DNA of 64,000 nt from Pseudotamlana agarivorans (GCF_001642835.1 NZ_LXEI01000003.1:1-64000), one strand, 5' to 3'. Shown: positions 7,894-16,365, counted from the first letter of the stretch. The notes: generated from the sequence alone by a model not told the origin. Made by a program: numbers and translations.

Positions 7894-9801
7894 CTATCCA
7901 ATTTTAAAAACTACTATCCCTAATGGAGGTAAGGTGATATCAGCAGAGAAATCTTTACCATTCCACGCTGTTTTTTTAATACTAATTGTTTTTTTATTTT
8001 TTACCCCACTACCGCCAAAGGCTTCGTCATCGCTATTAAAAATTTCAGATAACTTACCTTTTTGGTTAACACCAATTTTGTAATTCTCAATAAGGTTTGG
8101 TGTCATATTACAAACCACGACCACTTGATCTTTTTCTTTATGACCTTTTCTAATGTAAGATATCACTGAATTTTTGTGGTCATCGTAGCTAATCCATTCA
8201 AAACCTTCATGGCTAAAACCATTTTCGTATAGCGCAGGTGTGGTTTTGTAAAGTTTGTTTAAAGCTTTAACATAGTTTTGAGTGTTTTGGTGCGGATTAA
8301 AATCTAATAAGTTCCATTCCACGCTACCTTGAAAATTCCACTCGTTATATTGTCCAATTTCTCCACCCATAAATAAAAGTTTAGTTCCTGGGTGGGTAAA
8401 CATGTAGCCGTATAATAAACGCAAGTTGGCAAAACGTTGCCATTCGTCTCCTGGCATTCTACCTAGAATGGAGTTTTTACCGTAAACAACCTCGTCGTGA
8501 GAGAGAGGGAGCATAAAGTTTTCTGTAAAAGCATAAGCCAAACTAAAAGTGATATCGTTTTGATGATATTTTCTGTAAATAGGGTCTTTTTGGAAATATT
8601 CCAGCGTATCGTGCATCCAGCCCATCATCCATTTCATACCAAAGCCTAAACCGCCCATGGAGGTTGGTTTAGAAACCATAGGAAATGCTGTAGATTCCTC
8701 TGCTATGGTTTGCACATCGGGGAATGAAGCATATATTTCTTCGTTTAATTCCTTTAAAAAACTGATAACAGCAAGGTTTTCTCTACCGCCGTACATGTTG
8801 GGTTCCCATTCACCTTCTTCTCTAGAATAATCTAAAAATAACATAGAGGCTACGGCATCAACACGTAAGCCATCGGCATGGTACTGGTCTAACCAAAATA
8901 CAGCGTTACTAATTAAAAAGGAACGTACTTCATTACGCTCGTAATTAAAAATCAAACTTTTCCAATCTTGGTGATAGCCTTTTTTAGGATCTGGGTGTTC
9001 GTATAAATTAGAGCCATCAAAAAAGCCTAGGCCATGTGGGTCTTCTGGAAAGTGAGATGGTACCCAGTCTAAAATAATACCGATGTCGTTTTGGTGCAGT
9101 TTATCGACAAGGTATTTAAACTCTTCGGGATAGCCAAAACGTGATGTCGGGGCAAAGTATCCCGTAATTTGGTAGCCCCACGATGGGTCGTAGGGAAACT
9201 CCATAATTGGCATGAGTTCCACGTGGGTGAAATTCATGTCTTTTACATAGTTTACTAAATCGTCTGCAAGTTCATAGTAAGAAAGCGATCTGTCTTCTTC
9301 GATATTTTTTTTCCACGAGCCCAGATGTACTTCATATACTGAAAAAGGTGCATCAATAGCATTGTGTTTTTTACGGTTTTTCAACCAGGTTTTATCCTTC
9401 CACTTATAGGTGTCTTCCCAAACGACTGAAGCTGTTTTTGGAGGATGCTCACAGCGTCTGGCATAGGGATCGGCTTTTTCGGTTATGATACCGTTATTAT
9501 GACTTTCAATTTTATATTTGTATAGGTTGCCTTTACCAACAAAAGGAATAAAACCTTCCCAAATGCCACTAGAATCCCAACGTACATTAAGTTCATGTTC
9601 GTCTGCTTTCCAGTAGTTAAAATCACCAATTACCGAAACCTTTTTAGCGCTAGGCGCCCAAACGGCAAAATAAGTACCATCAATACCGTCGACGGTCACT
9701 ATATGTGAGCCAAATTTTTCGTATAATCTATAATGTTTCCCTGTTTTGAAGAGGTTAATATCGAAGTCTGTAAACAGACTGTAAACTTTCGTTTGTGCCA
9801 T
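7894..9801 (-). CDS. glgB: 1,4-alpha-glucan branching enzyme
   Basis: A 635-residue GH13 branching enzyme that makes alpha-1,6 branches in glycogen. An N-terminal CBM48-like segment (VTVDGIDGTYFAVWAPSAKKVSVIGDFN, about 35-62) precedes the (beta/alpha)8 barrel. The catalytic residues are visible: nucleophile in DGLRVDAVASML (Asp315), acid/base in TIAEEST (Glu368) and transition-state Asp436 in LSHDEV. It is shorter than E. coli GlgB (728 residues) because one N-terminal module is absent, as is common in Bacteroidota. It is the last gene of the operon, starting three bases after glgC ends. Confidence 0.97.
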   Translation of the reverse strand: MAQTKVYSLFTDFDINLFKTGKHYRLYEKFGSHIVTVDGIDGTYFAVWAPSAKKVSVIGDFNYWKADEHELNVRWDSSGIWEGFIPFVGKGNLYKYKIESHNNGIITEKADPYARRCEHPPKTASVVWEDTYKWKDKTWLKNRKKHNAIDAPFSVYEVHLGSWKKNIEEDRSLSYYELADDLVNYVKDMNFTHVELMPIMEFPYDPSWGYQITGYFAPTSRFGYPEEFKYLVDKLHQNDIGIILDWVPSHFPEDPHGLGFFDGSNLYEHPDPKKGYHQDWKSLIFNYERNEVRSFLISNAVFWLDQYHADGLRVDAVASMLFLDYSREEGEWEPNMYGGRENLAVISFLKELNEEIYASFPDVQTIAEESTAFPMVSKPTSMGGLGFGMKWMMGWMHDTLEYFQKDPIYRKYHQNDITFSLAYAFTENFMLPLSHDEVVYGKNSILGRMPGDEWQRFANLRLLYGYMFTHPGTKLLFMGGEIGQYNEWNFQGSVEWNLLDFNPHQNTQNYVKALNKLYKTTPALYENGFSHEGFEWISYDDHKNSVISYIRKGHKEKDQVVVVCNMTPNLIENYKIGVNQKGKLSEIFNSDDEAFGGSGVKNKKTISIKKTAWNGKDFSADITLPPLGIVVFKIG

Positions 9802-9804
9802 ATA

Positions 9805-11070
9805 TTATATTACAAATCCATGAGGGATAGTTGCTCCGTTTTTTATTACTACAATGCCATCTTTAATCACATAAGTGTCCGTTTCTATATCTTCTAGATG
9901 CGGTCCTCCGTTTATTCTCACATCATCTCCAATGCGGCAGTTTTTGTCAATAATGGCATTTTTTATGAAGCAGCGATCGCCAATACCCATTAATATTTCT
10001 ATTTTATTTTCTTCAATTTCCTGAAGCGTTTCATAATAGTCGCTACCCATCATATACGTTTTTATAATAGTAGTTTCCGTTCCTATTCTAGATCGAATAC
10101 CAATAACCGAGCGTTCAATTTTTGCAGCACCAATAATACAACCTTCAGCAATAACGGCTTTATCTAAGGTAGTTCCAGCAACTTTGGTTGTAGGAAGCAT
10201 ACGGGCTCTGGTGTAAATACGTTTGGTTTTATCGTATAAATCAAATTGTGGAATATCGTCTGTTAACCCAAGGTTGGCTTCAAAAAAGGAATCTATATTC
10301 CCGATATCTGTCCAGTACCCTTCATATTGAAAGCTTAGAGTTTTATGTTTTTCAATGGATTGCGGAATAATCTCTTTACCAAAATCTATAGTAGATTCGT
10401 CGGCCATTAGCTTCACCAATAAGTCTTTATTAAAAATATAAATACCCATAGAGGCTAAATAGTGACGGCCTTGTTGTTTCATTTCATCACTGACATCCGA
10501 AGTCCAATCAGGCAATAAGCTAGGGTCTGGTTTTTCAATAAACGAAGTGATAACACTTTCTTCGTTAGATTTTAAGATACCAAATCCAGGGGCGTCTTTT
10601 TCATTTACCGGAATAGTGGCAATTGAAATTTCAGCACCACTTTTTTCATGTGCTTCAATCATTTTATCGTAATCCATTTGATAAAGTTGGTCACCAGAGA
10701 GAATTAAGGCATATTCAAAATCATGTCTTAAAAAGTGGTGCATGCTTTGTCTTACGGCATCGGCAGTACCTTGAAACCAGCCTTTATTGGTTGGGGTTTG
10801 CTCTGCAGCCAATACATCCACAAAGGCACTACTAAAAAAACTAAAATGGTAGGTGTCTTTAATATGACGGTTTAAGGAAGCTGAATTAAACTGCGTTAAA
10901 ACAAAAATACGTTTGATATCGGCATTGATACAGTTTGAAATAGGGATGTCTACCAATCTGTATTTCCCAGCTATCGGTACTGCGGGTTTAGATCTTTGAT
11001 GTGTTAATGGATATAACCTAGAACCTTGTCCGCCACCTAAGATGATGGATAAAACCTTGTTGTTAATCAT
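9805..11070 (-). CDS. glgC: Glucose-1-phosphate adenylyltransferase
   Basis: A 421-residue ADP-glucose pyrophosphorylase that makes ADP-glucose for glycogen synthesis. The N-terminal nucleotidyltransferase motif GGGQGSRLYPLT starts at residue 12, followed by SKPAVPIAGKYRLVDIPISN, WFQGTADAVRQ, and FIEKPDP. The C-terminal third is a left-handed beta-helix of hexapeptide-like repeats (VIAEGCIIGAAKIERSVIGIRSRIG). This enzyme is the usual allosteric control point of the pathway. It is separated from glgA by a single base and from glgB by three, so the three are translationally coupled. Confidence 0.97.
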   Translation of the reverse strand: MINNKVLSIILGGGQGSRLYPLTHQRSKPAVPIAGKYRLVDIPISNCINADIKRIFVLTQFNSASLNRHIKDTYHFSFFSSAFVDVLAAEQTPTNKGWFQGTADAVRQSMHHFLRHDFEYALILSGDQLYQMDYDKMIEAHEKSGAEISIATIPVNEKDAPGFGILKSNEESVITSFIEKPDPSLLPDWTSDVSDEMKQQGRHYLASMGIYIFNKDLLVKLMADESTIDFGKEIIPQSIEKHKTLSFQYEGYWTDIGNIDSFFEANLGLTDDIPQFDLYDKTKRIYTRARMLPTTKVAGTTLDKAVIAEGCIIGAAKIERSVIGIRSRIGTETTIIKTYMMGSDYYETLQEIEENKIEILMGIGDRCFIKNAIIDKNCRIGDDVRINGGPHLEDIETDTYVIKDGIVVIKNGATIPHGFVI

Positions 11071-11071
11071 A

Positions 11072-12487
11072 TTAATTTAGTTTTATTAGAGAATTATATA
11101 AGTTTATGTAATCATGAGCTGAAACATCCCAAGAGTGGTCTATTTCCATGATTTTAGTTTGTATGGTTTTGTATTCTTTTTGGTCTTTATATAGTGCTAA
11201 TGCTCTTTCTATAGCCGTGAGAATGTCGGCTACACTGGTGTTATCGTGACAGATACCAAAACCACCTTCTTCGCTAATGTCGGTAACGGTATCTTTTAGT
11301 CCGCCAATGCTTCGTACCAATGGTATCGTACCATAACGTAAAGCATACATTTGATTTAAACCACAGGGCTCTACCCTAGAAGGCATTAGTAAAAAATCGG
11401 CGCCAGCATAAACAATATGCGATAATTGTTCGTCGTAACCGATATGGGCGTTAAAACGACCTTCAAATTGTGGTTTTAAAGCTTCAAGCTGATTTTGAGT
11501 TTCAGGATCCCCCGAACCTAAAAGCAGTATGGATATATCATGCTTCTCTAAAGCTTTTTTGAAAACTTCAGGGAAAAGGTCTGATCCTTTTTCATATACC
11601 AAGCGTCCTATGAAGGCAAAAAGTGGTTTTGTAGGATTCAGATTAAAACGTTCACATAGGTGACTTTTATTGGCTTTAGCTCCAGAAATTACGGTTTTAA
11701 CACCGTAGTTTTTTATTAAGTATTTATCGGTTTCAGGATTCCATTCGTGGTTATCAATACCGTTTAAAATTCCAACACATTTTTCATGTTCACTACTTAG
11801 TAAGTGCTCTAAACCGTTGGCCTGTAGTTTGAGTTCTTCCATATAGCTTGGTGACACCGTGGTTACGCCCCAAGCGCATTTTATAGCTGCCGCCAAAGGA
11901 TTTATGTTACCACCCCAATCTAACAACCCAACATGGTCGAAATTAAAAGGAGGGATTAAATTCACTTTGTCATGCGAAAACCAGCCCTGGTATTGGGCAT
12001 TATGTATGGTTAATAAATTCGGGATTTTTCTAAAGGCTTCATACTTATAACTTTCTTGTAGCATAAAGGGAATAAGCCCCGTATGGTGGTCATGGCAATG
12101 AATAATATCTGGATATATATCCCAGGTTAATATCCAATCTAAAGCCGCGATTTGAAAAGCTAAAAAGCGTTCGGTATCCGATGAAGAATACACATAGTCT
12201 TTAAATAACAGCTCAGGGATATCGATAAAAAACACATCAAAATCTAGTGGTTTTTCATCTAAAACTAAAATGTTTACAGGGTATGTGGTGTCTCCTAATA
12301 CGACGCTAGAATTATAAACGGGAGCAAAAGAATTTTCTCTTGTGAAGGCATTGTCGTAAAAGGGCATTACAACCTGCGACCTTATTTCAGATCCGTTCTG
12401 GTATTTAGGTAAAGCACCAACAACGTCTGCCAAACCTCCAACTTTAGCTATAGGATAACATTCTGCACTTATATGAATAATAGTCAT
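11072..12487 (-). CDS. glgA: Glycogen synthase (ADP-glucose, GT5)
   Basis: A 471-residue GT5 glycogen synthase that extends alpha-1,4-glucan chains from ADP-glucose. The N-terminal acceptor/donor motif KVGGLADVVGALP begins at residue 15, with a LTIHNAQYQGWF segment in the first Rossmann domain. The second domain holds PLFAFIGRLVYEKGSDL and the retaining GT motif RVEPCGLNQMYALRYGTIPLV. The length is typical. It is the first gene of the glgA-glgC-glgB operon, and a promoter box lies 45 bases upstream. No GlgP phosphorylase or debranching enzyme is visible in this window apart from the separate GH31 gene. Confidence 0.96.
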   Translation of the reverse strand: MTIIHISAECYPIAKVGGLADVVGALPKYQNGSEIRSQVVMPFYDNAFTRENSFAPVYNSSVVLGDTTYPVNILVLDEKPLDFDVFFIDIPELLFKDYVYSSSDTERFLAFQIAALDWILTWDIYPDIIHCHDHHTGLIPFMLQESYKYEAFRKIPNLLTIHNAQYQGWFSHDKVNLIPPFNFDHVGLLDWGGNINPLAAAIKCAWGVTTVSPSYMEELKLQANGLEHLLSSEHEKCVGILNGIDNHEWNPETDKYLIKNYGVKTVISGAKANKSHLCERFNLNPTKPLFAFIGRLVYEKGSDLFPEVFKKALEKHDISILLLGSGDPETQNQLEALKPQFEGRFNAHIGYDEQLSHIVYAGADFLLMPSRVEPCGLNQMYALRYGTIPLVRSIGGLKDTVTDISEEGGFGICHDNTSVADILTAIERALALYKDQKEYKTIQTKIMEIDHSWDVSAHDYINLYNSLIKLN

Positions 12488-12531
12488 TTATGAATAATTA
12501 TCATGGATATTTCGGTTCGATTATAAACTTA

Positions 12532-12539
12532 CAAAAATA
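12532..12539 (-). promoter_or_regulatory. -7 promoter box of the glg operon
   Basis: The minus strand reads TATTTTTG, an exact TAnnTTTG match, 45 bases upstream of the glgA start. Confidence 0.55.
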
Positions 12540-12880
12540 TTCATGTATAAAATGAGCTATTTTCAAATTTGTTATGAAAATTACATTTTTAAAATAATAT
12601 GTTTGTTACGTTGTTGAAATGTAGTAAAAACCACATGTCTTTTTGAGATATTTCGCTTTAAACTATAAATACTCCTTAAGTAGTTAGTGTTATTTTGTTA
12701 TAAATATTAGTCCTTTCAGGTTATTAAAACAGTATCCTTAAAAGTTTTTTTGGTGTCTAACAAAAGTTTAACGTAATTTTATTCTTACTTGTTAAAGTTT
12801 TGGGCTTACATGTTAAAATGTAATTTCCTTCAAAATTAACATGATACATTCGACATTCATTAATCAAAAAACGAACATTT
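12540..12880. other. AT-rich divergent intergenic region
   Basis: This stretch lies between the divergent glgA and small lipoprotein genes. No open frame with coding character and no RNA gene were recognised. It holds an 18-base palindrome (TTACAT and ATGTAA arms, 12806-12823) about 60 bases before the lipoprotein start, which might be an operator. No clear TAnnTTTG box was found for the plus-strand gene. Confidence 0.4.
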
Positions 12881-13129
12881 ATGAAAACATTTATTCTTGT
12901 TGGTACAGTAATCTCATCAGTTACTGTATTGGCTTGCTCGTCTGATGAAGGCGAAAAAACCCGAGGAAGTTGCACTTCCTGTGACTCTTATCAATTTCAA
13001 GGAGAAACACACCCTGCTGTAATGGTTTGTAAAAGCAAAAACGGTAATTCTATTGTAGATGGGGTTGAAATAAGGACAGATTATGATGCTTATGTCGATT
13101 CTTTAGAAAAAGTGACTAGCTGTAACTAG
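12881..13129 (+). CDS. Small cysteine-rich lipoprotein of unknown function
   Basis: An 82-residue product with a type II signal peptide ending VLAC, lipidated Cys19, followed by a serine/acidic stretch (SSDEGEK). The mature part of about 63 residues holds four further cysteines: a CTSC pair at 31 and 34, then Cys50 and Cys81, so two disulfides or a metal site are possible. No family was recognised. Similar tiny CxxC lipoproteins occur in marine Bacteroidota, but that comparison is from memory. It has its own strong terminator and no operon partner, so it is a single-gene unit. Confidence 0.7.
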   Translation: MKTFILVGTVISSVTVLACSSDEGEKTRGSCTSCDSYQFQGETHPAVMVCKSKNGNSIVDGVEIRTDYDAYVDSLEKVTSCN

Positions 13130-13166
13130 GGTTTAACTTTTTGTTGAAGAAAAAACATTTAAATTA

Positions 13167-13214
13167 AAAAACCATTTATCAAGTTAGTTTAGACTAAAAT
13201 GATAAATGGTTTTT
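13167..13214 (+). terminator. Terminator of the small lipoprotein gene
   Basis: Arms of about 15 bases (AAAACCATTTATCA type, 13167-13181 and 13200-13214) enclose an 18-base loop and end in a T run, 38 bases past the stop. Confidence 0.8.
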
Positions 13215-13218
13215 GTGA

Positions 13219-13238
13219 ATTCCTGCGAAAGCAGGAAT
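13219..13238. repeat. Short GAAA-loop palindromic repeat
   Basis: ATTCCTGC and GCAGGAAT arms enclose a GAAA tetraloop. The same type of hairpin occurs 78 bases further on in opposite sense (TTTC loop). Such palindromes are frequent interspersed elements between flavobacterial genes. Confidence 0.6.
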
Positions 13239-13315
13239 CTTATACATATTTTGTATTAAATATTCTTAATTAAAACGCAGTCAATAACTTAATGTTTAGA
13301 ACGCCTGTTAATGAG

Positions 13316-13335
13316 ATTTCTGCTTTCGCAGAAAT
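13316..13335. repeat. Short TTTC-loop palindromic repeat
   Basis: ATTTCTGC and GCAGAAAT arms with a TTTC loop abut the stop codon of the truncated lepA copy on its downstream side. It could act as the native terminator of that copy. It is the inverse of the hairpin at 13219-13238. Confidence 0.6.
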
Positions 13336-13801
13336 TTAGTCGTTCAATTTAAGAACAGCCATAAACGCTTGCTGCGGAATTTCAACATTACCAACTTGAC
13401 GCATACGTTTTTTACCTTTTTTCTGCTTTTCAAGTAATTTACGTTTACGAGAAATATCGCCACCGTAACATTTAGCTGTTACATCTTTACGCAGGGCTTT
13501 TATCGTTTCACGAGAAATAATTTTAGCACCAATAGCGGCTTGAATTGGAATATCAAATTGCTGACGCGGAATTAACTCTCTTAACTTTTCACACATTTTT
13601 CGTCCTATGGTTTGTGCGTTATCGGCGTGAATTAATGCTGAAAGCGCATCAACAGGTTGGGCGTTTAATAAGATGTATAAACGCACTAATTTTGAAACTT
13701 TCATACCTATTGGCGAATAATCAAAAGACGCGTAGCCTTTTGATACTGTTTTCAATCTATCGTAAAAATCGAATACAATTTCAGCAAGTGGCATTTCAAA
13801 T
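13336..13801 (-). pseudogene. lepA: Duplicated 3' end of lepA (truncated copy)
   Basis: This encodes the last 153 residues of LepA/EF4 (from [10 protein letters not shown] to LKLND), identical to the end of the full-length lepA at 21822-23618 except for one Asp-to-Tyr change (LDILL to LYILL). At the DNA level the copies differ at about a dozen scattered, almost entirely synonymous sites plus the last codons. Similarity stops at the stop codon on one side and near 13801 on the other. Upstream of the junction the frame runs into the C-terminus of a dead IS3 transposase (PKEYMPRFE). Lacking the GTPase and middle domains, it cannot be a working elongation factor. Confidence 0.92.
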
Positions 13802-14870
13802 CTGGGCATATATTCCTTAGGGGATTTATTACCTAAAGATTTATGCGGTTGATTAAAGTTATAGTCCTCCCTCTAGTTATCACTGATCCTTTGGGGTTGT
13901 TAGGTAGGTGTCATTGAAGTAATAAGCATCTATTATATCTTCTTAATGAAGCGATTGAAGCGTTCTATATATCCGTTTAGCATCGGTTTACTAGGTTGTG
14001 TGTATTTGATTTCTATAAAATTCCTATTGCATGAGCTCATAAAGGTCTTAGATATAAATTCTGAACCATTGTCACATCTAAATATATTTAGGTGTTCGTA
14101 TCTCTTCCTTTAAGAGCTCTAGTGTTTCAACAGCAGCTCTTGCTGGGTACGAAAGCCCTGCATCAATAGCTAGTGCTTCTCGATTACAATCGTCAATCAC
14201 ATTGAACACACGCACTTTTCTGCCATCGGTAAGGACATCGCTCATAAAATCCATGCTTCAACACTTACTGAGGCTAGAAGGTGTTTCTAAAAGTTGTTTT
14301 ACACGTTTAACCAAATGCTTTTTGTGCTTACGCCTTAAACTGAGTTTCATCTCTCGATAAACTTGCAGCACTAGTTTTCTATTCCATTGTAAGCCTTCGC
14401 GACGGATCTTATAATAATATTCATCAAAACCACTGGTCGGATATGATTCAGCAAGCTCGGTCAATTTATTTATAACTTCGCTATTATCTTTTTTACTATG
14501 GTAATACCATATCGATCTGCTAAGTCCTGCAACTTTGCAGGCGCGCATGACGGGGATAAAATATGCTTTGATGAGTTGCTTTGCACGAACTTTTTTGTCG
14601 GAAGGCTTTACTTTTTTGACAATACGTCCTTTAGCATCTTGTTATCTAGGCTCACATCTGCGTACATCAGTCTGAGCGTGTTGTTCTCGTCTTCGAGATC
14701 CTTCAGTCGTTTAAGCTGCTGCTGTTCAATACCTCCATACTTTTTCGCCAGTAATAGAACCTACTTTTGTCTATTCCTAATTCTCTCGATAGATCGCCTA
14801 CCGATCTTCCCTGTTCATTTTCCTTGTGAGCTTTTATGATCTGGCTCTCGCTAAATATGCTGTCTTTCAT
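13802..14870 (-). pseudogene. IS3-family transposase remnant (OrfA and OrfB, frameshifted)
   Basis: OrfA starts at 14870 (MKDSIFSESQIIKAHKENEQ) with a helix-turn-helix, then loses one base in an A run near 14741, so WRKSMEVL replaces the expected WRKKYGGIEQQQ; the correct continuation with its leucine-rich coiled coil follows in the next frame to about 14625. OrfB is open from 14548 to 14258 (VAGLSRSIWYYHSKKD, the HTH_21 part). The integrase core is then split by frameshifts and stops (pieces such as RVFNVIDDCNREALAIDAG are readable). The extreme C-terminus [19 protein letters not shown] is at about 13810-13865. It cannot make an active transposase. Confidence 0.85.
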
Positions 14871-14938
14871 TGTAACAGTATGAATTTAAAGTTAATAGAT
14901 TCGAATTTTTTACTGTTCTATTTTTAAGGAAACCTACA
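13802..14938 (-). mobile_element. Decayed IS3-family element
   Basis: One end is recognisable: reading on the minus strand the element begins TGTAGGTTTCC at 14938, a typical IS3-type terminus, about 70 bases before the OrfA start. The other end is missing. The transposase C-terminus runs straight into the lepA fragment near 13801 with no matching inverted repeat, so the element was cut at this junction. Confidence 0.75.
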
Positions 14939-15295
14939 CTTAAATCGAAATGAAAATCGATTCAATTTAGTATTAAATTACTATTTTCTGCATGTATTGC
15001 TCTATTGACTTTAAGCTAAGATTACATTTTGGTTCTTAAAAGATATAAATTCTTAAGTAGCCAAATGATCTTGTTATACAAACCTTGGGTTTTTATTTAT
15101 TAGTTCGAATGATTAATTCCGTTTTAATTTTGGCTTTACTAGTTTTGACAGAAACTACCTATGTGTAGTTAAGTTTGTTTTTAGTAAAGTTAGGTACTGC
15201 CAGCGATATAACATGTTTCAAGAGCTGTTAATAGTATTGAAATCCATGTCATTTTTCTCGCTATCAGGATTATTAGATTTGCAACCTAGTTGTGA

Positions 15296-15313
15296 GTAGA
15301 ATTTGTTCTACTT
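15296..15313. promoter_or_regulatory. Palindrome 1 upstream of the roadblock-like gene
   Basis: AGTAGAA and TTCTACT arms around a four-base TTTG spacer. The same half-sites recur at 15339-15354, suggesting a paired operator. Confidence 0.45.
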
Positions 15314-15338
15314 GTTTTTTGTTTCTGTGTTAAAAATG

Positions 15339-15354
15339 TAGAATAAATTCTACT
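15339..15354. promoter_or_regulatory. Palindrome 2 upstream of the roadblock-like gene
   Basis: GTAGAAT and ATTCTAC arms around AA. Its centre is 42 bases from that of the first copy, about four helical turns, and it lies about 32 bases before the -7 box. Confidence 0.45.
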
Positions 15355-15385
15355 AATACATAATGGTTTATGTTTAAATAAGATA

Positions 15386-15393
15386 TATATTTG
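15386..15393 (+). promoter_or_regulatory. -7 promoter box of the roadblock-like gene
   Basis: TATATTTG, an exact TAnnTTTG match, 31 bases before the ATG at 15425. Confidence 0.5.
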
Positions 15394-15424
15394 TTTCAAA
15401 TTATAATAAACCAAAATAATAAAC

Positions 15425-15799
15425 ATGTCAGACTTTTTAAAGCAATTCGGAGAGGATTTAAAAAACAATGTGCCAGGATTTATGGCAGTAGCAGTAACAG
15501 AAATTAAAAGTGGTATTTCGTATTTTTCGCTTTCAGCAGTTAAGGGTTTTGATCCAGAACTGGCTTCTGCTTTTAATTTAGAAGTTGTTAAAGCCAAATT
15601 AAACGCAATTAGTGCGTTGGGTATAAATGAGAAAATTGATGATATTCTTATTTCATTGAAAAATCAAATACACATAATAGATGTATCTGAAAACGCTGAA
15701 TATTTTGTCTATTTAGCAGTTGATTCTACTAAAGCAAATTTAGGAATGACAAAAGCTTTATTAAATAAATATAAGGAAGATATTAAATCTAAAATATAG
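15425..15799 (+). CDS. Roadblock/LC7-like domain protein
   Basis: A 124-residue single-domain protein. The order PGFMAVAVTEIKSGISYFS, FDPELASAFNLEVVKAKLNAI, DDILISLKNQIHIIDV, FVYLAVDSTKANLGMTKALL fits the beta-alpha-beta pattern of the roadblock/LC7 fold, especially the FDPELA...EVVKAK helix and the YLAVD...ANLG strand-helix near the end. Bacterial roadblock proteins (MglB type) often regulate small Ras-like GTPases, but no such GTPase is nearby, and stand-alone proteins of this type have no settled function. It has its own promoter and possible operators and faces away from the IS3 remnant. Confidence 0.6.
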   Translation: MSDFLKQFGEDLKNNVPGFMAVAVTEIKSGISYFSLSAVKGFDPELASAFNLEVVKAKLNAISALGINEKIDDILISLKNQIHIIDVSENAEYFVYLAVDSTKANLGMTKALLNKYKEDIKSKI

Positions 15800-15879
15800 T
15801 TATTGTATATTTTATTAAAGGAAATAAAGGCTAACTTAATTTGTTGGTCTTTATTACTCTTAAAATATAGTATATAATT

Positions 15880-16365
15880 TTATCTTCTTACCAAAGAATA
15901 ATCGTTTAGGCACATAGAGTAACAATTGTAATTACCTAAAAAATTAGATTCTTTAAAACCAAATTTTATATACAGTGCAATTGCAGGTAAATTATCTTCT
16001 GTAGTGTATAATGACAAATTGCCTGCCTTAGTTTTTGTTAAAAAGTTATAAACATGAGTAAGCATTTTATAACCTAATCCTTGACGCCTAAACAAAATAT
16101 CAGTATAAAAATAAGCTATATGCCAATCATATGCTGTATGATCATATAAGTTTTTATGCAAAACAATGATGCAAAAAGAAATAATTGTTTCTTTTTGATA
16201 ACCAACAAAAACCTTTAGTTTATTTCGATTAAAGTTATGTTTTAATTTCGAAAATGAATTAGAGATATTGTCTGTAAATTCCTCTCCTAGTAGTCCTGAT
16301 TTTAAGAGTAATGGCTCTATAGTTTTAAATTCCCCTTTTTTTAATTCAACAAAATTATTTAGCAT
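15880..16365 (-). CDS. GNAT family N-acetyltransferase
   Basis: A 161-residue GNAT protein that would transfer an acetyl group from acetyl-CoA to an unknown amine. Motif A is clear: FRRQGLGYKML with RRQGLG at residues 93-98, the pyrophosphate-binding loop. NLPAIALYIKFGFKES near residues 125-140 fits motif B. It is 37 bases downstream of the response regulator gene and on the same strand, so the two, and possibly the MFS gene before them, form one unit. The substrate is unknown; self-resistance acetylation is only one possibility. Confidence 0.8.
   Translation of the reverse strand: MLNNFVELKKGEFKTIEPLLLKSGLLGEEFTDNISNSFSKLKHNFNRNKLKVFVGYQKETIISFCIIVLHKNLYDHTAYDWHIAYFYTDILFRRQGLGYKMLTHVYNFLTKTKAGNLSLYTTEDNLPAIALYIKFGFKESNFLGNYNCYSMCLNDYSLVRR

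Larger units (their letters stand above)
14939..15424. other. Non-coding region between the IS3 remnant and the cargo genes
   Basis: About 490 bases of AT-rich sequence. I see no coding frame, RNA gene or further IS end. The right part holds two GTAGAA/TTCTAC palindromes and a promoter box listed separately, so at least the last 130 bases look regulatory for the roadblock-like gene. Confidence 0.5.

Noticed and set aside
12757-12975. A 72-residue open frame on the minus strand
   Set aside because: It overlaps the start of the small lipoprotein in antisense and has no ribosome site, promoter or recognisable domain.
14498-14839. A 113-residue open frame on the plus strand
   Set aside because: It is antisense to the IS3 OrfA/OrfB remnant, which gives a clear transposase match on the other strand.
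15286-15597. A 103-residue minus-strand open frame over the roadblock-like gene
   Set aside because: It overlaps the plus-strand gene and its promoter and has no coding signature of its own.
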